From the NCBI GenBank assembly GCA_033032175.1, contig CM065310.1, positions 4,216,001-4,280,000 on the forward strand: DNA of 64,000 nucleotides. The letters are read 5' to 3'. The notes under the pieces are model-generated. The model saw nothing but the letters and a program-made list of their open reading frames with translations, searched no databases and was not told the DNA's origin. The DNA is from Saturnia japonica (taxonomy: Eukaryota; Arthropoda; Insecta; Lepidoptera; Saturniidae). Both the position numbers and the translations under genes were made by a program. Position 1 is the stretch's first letter; every line of letters begins with the position of its first letter. This document shows positions 60,421-64,000 of this stretch, piece by piece.

Positions 60421-60574
60421 AGAAGAAACAGATTCCGTTTTATAATTGCGGCGATTATAAAGCAGGCGTAACACCCGCCATAGTAGCAAGTTTAGGCGTT
60501 CTAGTAATCAAGCAGGGAGTTGGATCTGTACCTAAATGGATCGCGACCACCGTCCATATGTGGAAAACCCGTGT

Positions 60575-60670
60575 TAGTGACTCTCTGGTTTTCGGGATCA
60601 GTGTATATACAGCGGCTGTTATGCTAGAATGACAACGACGACCGGCGATTAATTACCGATCCCTCGATGA
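60575..60670 (-). repeat. Partial arm of the foldback family
   Basis: On the minus strand it reads CATCGAGGGATCGGTAATTA, ATCGCCGGTCGTCGTTGTCA and TACACTGATCCCGAAAACC. It lies in CCR4 intron 1. Confidence 0.45.
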
Positions 60671-60954
60671 TCGGAATTTTTTTTCTGATTGTAATGTCAC
60701 TGTCACTTTGCCACATAAATTATTACGTTATAATAAAAACAACATGTAACTCTTCATACGCAATTAATATAAATATAGCTTTTAAAACGTGATTTTATTC
60801 TTATTCAAACCTACTCTGGAGATACGAATTAACATTTGAAATATTAATTAAATAATATGGCCCCACTCTATCAAGTTGCTAATTGTATGATCGTAACTTT
60901 TGATTAGTTATTTATTTGTACTAAAAAATAAAGTGGTTGATATAACGTTGTTCT

Positions 60955-61035
60955 GCCCTTTCCAGTAGTTAATGGTTCGACCATAGCGCCACCTATCGGA
61001 TCCTAACATAACTATGAAACATCGTCTCGATAAAC
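60955..61035 (+). repeat. Repeat G fragment
   Basis: TTCCAGTAGTTAATGGTTCG, ACCATAGCGCCACCTATCGG and ATGAAACATCGTCTCGATAA. Relatives occur at 17090 and 26835. Confidence 0.5.
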
Positions 61036-61043
61036 CAAATAAA

Positions 61044-61720
61044 TCTATACTATATCTATATTAATATAATAAAACGGAAAAGTTTTTTGTTCATTTGTTT
61101 GTTTAAACATGATAATCTCTGGAACTACCAGTAGGATTTGATAAATTATTTTCGATTTTTTAAATGATAGCCAGATTCCCGAGGAATAGTATGCTATTTA
61201 ACATATTATGCCACAATCCTCAGCTAGCCTTAGATTAACTTTTGTTAAGCAAGTGGGAAGTAAAAGCACTCACGAACTGCTGTATCTATGTGCACTGGCG
61301 TGTTGGTTATTGATACGTAAACACAATATTTATTGTCCTTGGAATATCAAAAAAAAAGTCCGCGGTTGCATATGCCTATCTCTTATACATAAGCCATAAT
61401 AAGCTATTTTGTGACAAACATTTGTTGATGATTAAAAAGTTATTTATGAGCCTAATTTTTTTAAGGCACGACGCCATATTAATTTACGAACAAAAGTTAC
61501 TTCATCATAAAGACAATTTAATGAGGATAAACTTTGCCCTGTATAGCATGATATTTGGCCGCATAGTTTATAAGACAATGGAAAATTAAAATAATTTAAC
61601 ACGGCTCGGTGGAACAGGGTGCGGTACATACCAAAAGAAAATGTTACTAAAAAATTGTCTATAGTGAAGTACTTATTACGAATCATTAGTCAGGGATTTA
61701 TTTTAAATTATACACGGGTG
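61044..61720 (+). mobile_element. Helitron-like element, type C
   Basis: Starts A|TCTATACTATATCTATAT, has GATAATCTCTGGAACTACCA, CTTATACATAAGCCATAATA and CATAAAGACAATTTAATGAG, and fades at TACACGGGTGAA without a CTAG end. The inner part matches 9450-9720. Confidence 0.68.
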
Positions 61721-61724
61721 AAAT

Positions 61725-61822
61725 AATGCTATAAAATACAAAAATAATTTTTAAATCTGGCTGGTAGTTCCAGATATAATCGCGTTCAAACAAACAATCT
61801 CTTTATAATTTTAGTATATAGA
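61725..61822 (-). mobile_element. Helitron 5' end fragment, minus orientation
   Basis: On the minus strand it starts TCTATATACTAAAATTATAA at 61822 and continues GTTTGAACGCGATTATATCT and GGAACTACCAGCCAGATTT. It abuts the broken type C copy tail to head. Confidence 0.6.
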
Positions 61823-61871
61823 TATATGTACTTCAGCTATTTGGTTACTCAGTGGTAGGTAGCTATGCTTA

Positions 61872-61958
61872 GGGGTCGTCTATTATTTACGTGAGGCATT
61901 TAGGGGCGATTGAGTCGAAAAATCGCCAAAATCACCTCACGTAATTAATGGACGCCCC
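61872..61958. mobile_element. Short MITE (about 87 bp), CCR4 intron 1
   Basis: The ends GGGGTCGTCTATTATTTACG and (reversed) GGGGCGTCCATTAATTACG form inverted repeats, extending inward to TGAGG on both sides. The inner sequence is only about 35 bp. Confidence 0.72.
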
Positions 61959-62174
61959 ATTTAGCTTGGTATCAAATGGCCATAAGTGAGATGGCCCTCT
62001 CAGAATATTAGATATTAATGTAGTTAATAAAAGGAAATATAAGATTTTAGAACATTCATATCAGATTCTAAAAAGACATCTGTTTCCACAAGAAAATAAC
62101 TTTTGGATATGAATCTGTATGTGATAACCTTTCCGTGTAAGATGAAGAATTATTAATTGTTATGTATGTAAATA

Positions 62175-62394
62175 AAATGAGTCAGGTTTGCCGTTGTGCG
62201 CGTATCTCGCATAAATTACTGGATAGTTTTTTTTTTTTTTTTGTTATACCCCATAGTTTATATACATGATCCTTATAAAAAAATCCTGGTATCTACATTC
62301 AAGAAAAAGTTGAAAAGTTTTAAGAAACTATTATTTTTATAAGCATTATTCGTTCGTCCAACATCCACGTGAGCGAAGCCGCGGGCACAGCTAG
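62175..62394 (+). mobile_element. Helitron-like element, type F, in CCR4 upstream/intron DNA
   Basis: Begins AAATGAGTCAGGTTTGCCGT and ends GAGCGAAGCCGCGGGCACAG then CTAG|T at 62391-62394. It lies 115 bp from the end of CCR4 exon 1 (62510), in intron 1. Confidence 0.65.
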
Positions 62395-62509
62395 TTATGT
62401 GAATGAGTTAAATCAGTCAAGTTGTACAGAAGTTAGGTACACGATCACTAACAGAGGCACACAAATATAGATAAATAAATAATATATGATGTAAATGTGG
62501 ATTTTATAC

Positions 62510-62617
62510 CTCAAGAGTGGTCCATCCGCCTCGTCGTCCGGACGCGCGTTCCGCTTCCGACATAATATGATAAGTGCGCCCGCTCGCGCCCTCATGCTTG
62601 TCTTTATTGCGAGACAT
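62510..62617 (-). CDS. twin: CCR4-NOT deadenylase subunit (CNOT6/twin), first coding exon
   Basis: This exon encodes 36 residues, from the ATG at 62617 to a GAG codon at 62510 followed by a GTATAA donor (phase 0). The motif RTYHIMSEAE followed by GGWTTLE matches the conserved N-terminus of CCR4/CNOT6 (RIYTIMSAEE ... WAELE in vertebrates). CCR4 is the catalytic poly(A)-specific 3' exonuclease of the cytoplasmic CCR4-NOT complex, which shortens mRNA tails. The ATG lies 8 nt inside the exon. A TTATTACAG acceptor sits directly before it (exon edge at 62625), so at least one non-coding 5' exon must lie upstream. The start is chosen because it is the first ATG after the acceptor and gives the family's expected N-terminal length. 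The next exon joins in phase to give WTTLE-VTGGVRAL. Confidence 0.88.
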
Positions 62618-62654
62618 TCTGTCACCTGTAATAAGTTTCAGTAAGTTAACATCA

Positions 62655-62745
62655 TGTATAAATGATGGCTCTGTGGTACAATTAGCGTGCACGAACACCG
62701 CGTCCATCGGCATGAGTTTGAATCCCTGCAATGAGCCTGAGCTTT
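62655..62745 (+). repeat. tRNA-like (SINE head) repeat, copy 2
   Basis: GATGGCTCTGTGGTACAATT and GAGTTTGAATCCCTGCAATG match copy 1 at 54975-55065 in order. It lies just upstream of the first CCR4 coding exon. Confidence 0.45.
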
Positions 62746-63099
62746 AGTGACCAAACGGTAACAAGGTTATATGTCATTTTCAGCGTTCACTCAGCGTAAA
62801 CCATTTAAGCGTCCCACGTGAATATTTTTTCCGAATTGATTCACCATTATAGTCACAGCTGATTTCGTATGTTACTTTATCTATCAAAATATATCATATA
62901 ACCTGGCCAGATAGCATAACCTTGAATTAATAAATTTAGCCGGTTATGGAAGTAAAATATGCCCCAGCGATTTTTTTTTAAATCTATTTGGCCAAATGAT
63001 CTGTAAATGAAAAAGTGAACTTTTTGCGACTTTTCTACTAAATATTTTTCAACAATTTTCTTTTCGCATATAGCCATCGAAAAGTGACGTAAAATAATA

Positions 63100-64000
63100 T
63101 TAGGTCTCTTTACCTATGAAATTGCCGTTTTGTATGAAAAAAATTAAACGAATTTTTTTCATGTATTTTTTATTTGTATTAATCGAAGTAATCACCCACG
63201 CAATCAATGCATCTTTGCCAGCGCAGTGGCAGTTTATTGATGCCCTTCTTAAAGAAATCAGCTGGACGGGAGGCAACAAATTCTTCAAAGGCATTTTGTA
63301 CTGCCTCTCGGGTATTGAATTTTTTTCCCGCCAAGGAGTTATCCAAATTCTGGAAAAAGTAGTAGTCTGTAGGCGCAAGGTCTGTTGAGTAGGGCGGATA
63401 ACGGAGAACTTCCAACCCCATTTCTTGCAATTTGGAGACCGTCTGCTGTGTAGTATGAGGTCGCGCGTTGTCGTGCAGGAGCAGCGGAGACGAGCGATTG
63501 ACCAATGCCGGTTGGAGATGTGCCAGCTTCTCCATCATTGTGTTCAGTTCTTCACAGTACACATCTGCAGTAATGCTCACCCCGTTTGGTAATAAGCTGT
63601 GATGAATCACACCGGCGCTAGACCACCAAACAGTGACCATCACTTTTCTAGGGGTAAGTTTTAGTTTAGGGCATTGTTTAGGTGCTAAACCAGGATCCAA
63701 CCAACTTGCTGAGCGCTTGCGGTTATCAAACAGAATCCATTTTTCATCGCAGGTAACAATGCGGTTAAAATTCCTTCATTTGTGTGTCTGTTGAGCAGTG
63801 CAAGGCACGTCTCGACACGTACTTCGCGCTGGCGATCATTGAGTTCTTGGGGCACCCATTTGTCAATCTTTTTTACCTTGCCAATTTGACGCAAATGGAC
63901 CAATATTGTTTTGACGCCAACGTCAAAAGCTGCTGCTAATTCAGCCGTAGATTGTGTATCATCAGCTTCCACAATCGCCTTTAATTCGTCATTGTCGACC
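63100..64000 (-). mobile_element. Mariner element, 3' end with terminal inverted repeat, truncated by window
   Basis: The transposase stop at 63179 is followed by the element's end, TTAGGTCTCTTTACC, at 63100-63115, preceded by a TA in AATAATA. The TTAGGT...ATGAAATTGCC terminus is typical of insect mariners. The other TIR lies beyond 64000. Confidence 0.88.
63179..64000 (-). pseudogene. Mariner transposase (DD34D), frameshifted and cut by the window end
   Basis: The minus strand encodes most of a mariner transposase. The N-terminal helix-turn-helix part (TAELAAAFDVGVKTILVHLR) is open to the window edge. One missing base near 63770 shifts the frame just before the catalytic motif IVTCDEKWIL, which reads intact in the second frame. 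That frame continues through WLDPGLAPKQ and LLHDNARPH to YSTDLAPTDYYFF and ends at 63179. Between the Asp of HDNARPH and the Asp of APTDYY lie 34 residues, the DD34D signature of mariner. All three catalytic acids are therefore present and only one frameshift is seen. Transposase cuts DNA at TA sites in the nucleus. The start lies outside the window. Confidence 0.92.

Overview
The window reads as nuclear DNA of an insect, most likely a butterfly or moth (Lepidoptera). It is strongly AT-rich, gene-poor and packed with many families of degraded transposons. Typical lepidopteran signs are numerous Helitron-like elements that begin TC and end CTAG between an A and a T, LINE 3' fragments, tRNA-derived SINE tails and Tc1/mariner elements. 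Nothing looks bacterial or organellar. The order is inferred from repeat style and from one conserved gene, not from a database match.

Only two host genes can be supported, both on the minus strand. (1) Three coding exons of the deadenylase gene CCR4/CNOT6 (Drosophila twin) lie at 62617-62510, 59925-59732 and 54600-54425. They give a start codon, the conserved N-terminal segment and the leucine-rich repeat domain, with splice phases that join exactly. The nuclease exons should follow at lower coordinates, but I found none in the remaining 54 kb. (2) A two-exon gene at 15858-14448 could encode about 449 residues of a basic, Pro/Ser-rich, mostly disordered protein that I do not recognise. Its two reading frames join cleanly if a 61-nt intron is removed. 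A CpG-rich block lies just upstream. A second CpG-rich block at 40080-40300 with a TGACGTCA site may be the promoter or first exon of an unseen gene.

The rest is mobile DNA. Region 1-2500: Helitron, LINE and foldback fragments. 2.5-14.4 kb: mostly unassigned AT-rich DNA with two Helitron-type remnants. 17-27 kb: Helitrons, foldback arms and RTE-like LINE ends. 27698-29182: the most striking object, an element with about 430-440 bp near-identical terminal inverted repeats flanked by TA, enclosing a 113-codon reading frame with a nine-cysteine CXC (tesmin/TSO1-like) motif and an acidic tail. 29.5-39.5 kb: a Helitron cluster, a 666-bp MITE and LINE ends. 41-48 kb: a complete 650-bp Helitron, two type A Helitrons, a Gypsy-like protease/RT relic and a LINE RT C-terminus. 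49277-49941: a hAT-like non-autonomous element with an 8-bp duplication. 50-62 kb: SINE, LINE, MITE and mariner insertions in and around the CCR4 introns. 63100-64000: the 3' two-thirds of a DD34D mariner with its TIR, running off the window end.

The two genes show no sign of working together. The main story is how mobile DNA has filled the introns and intergenic space, in one case to within about 15 bp of a CCR4 splice donor.
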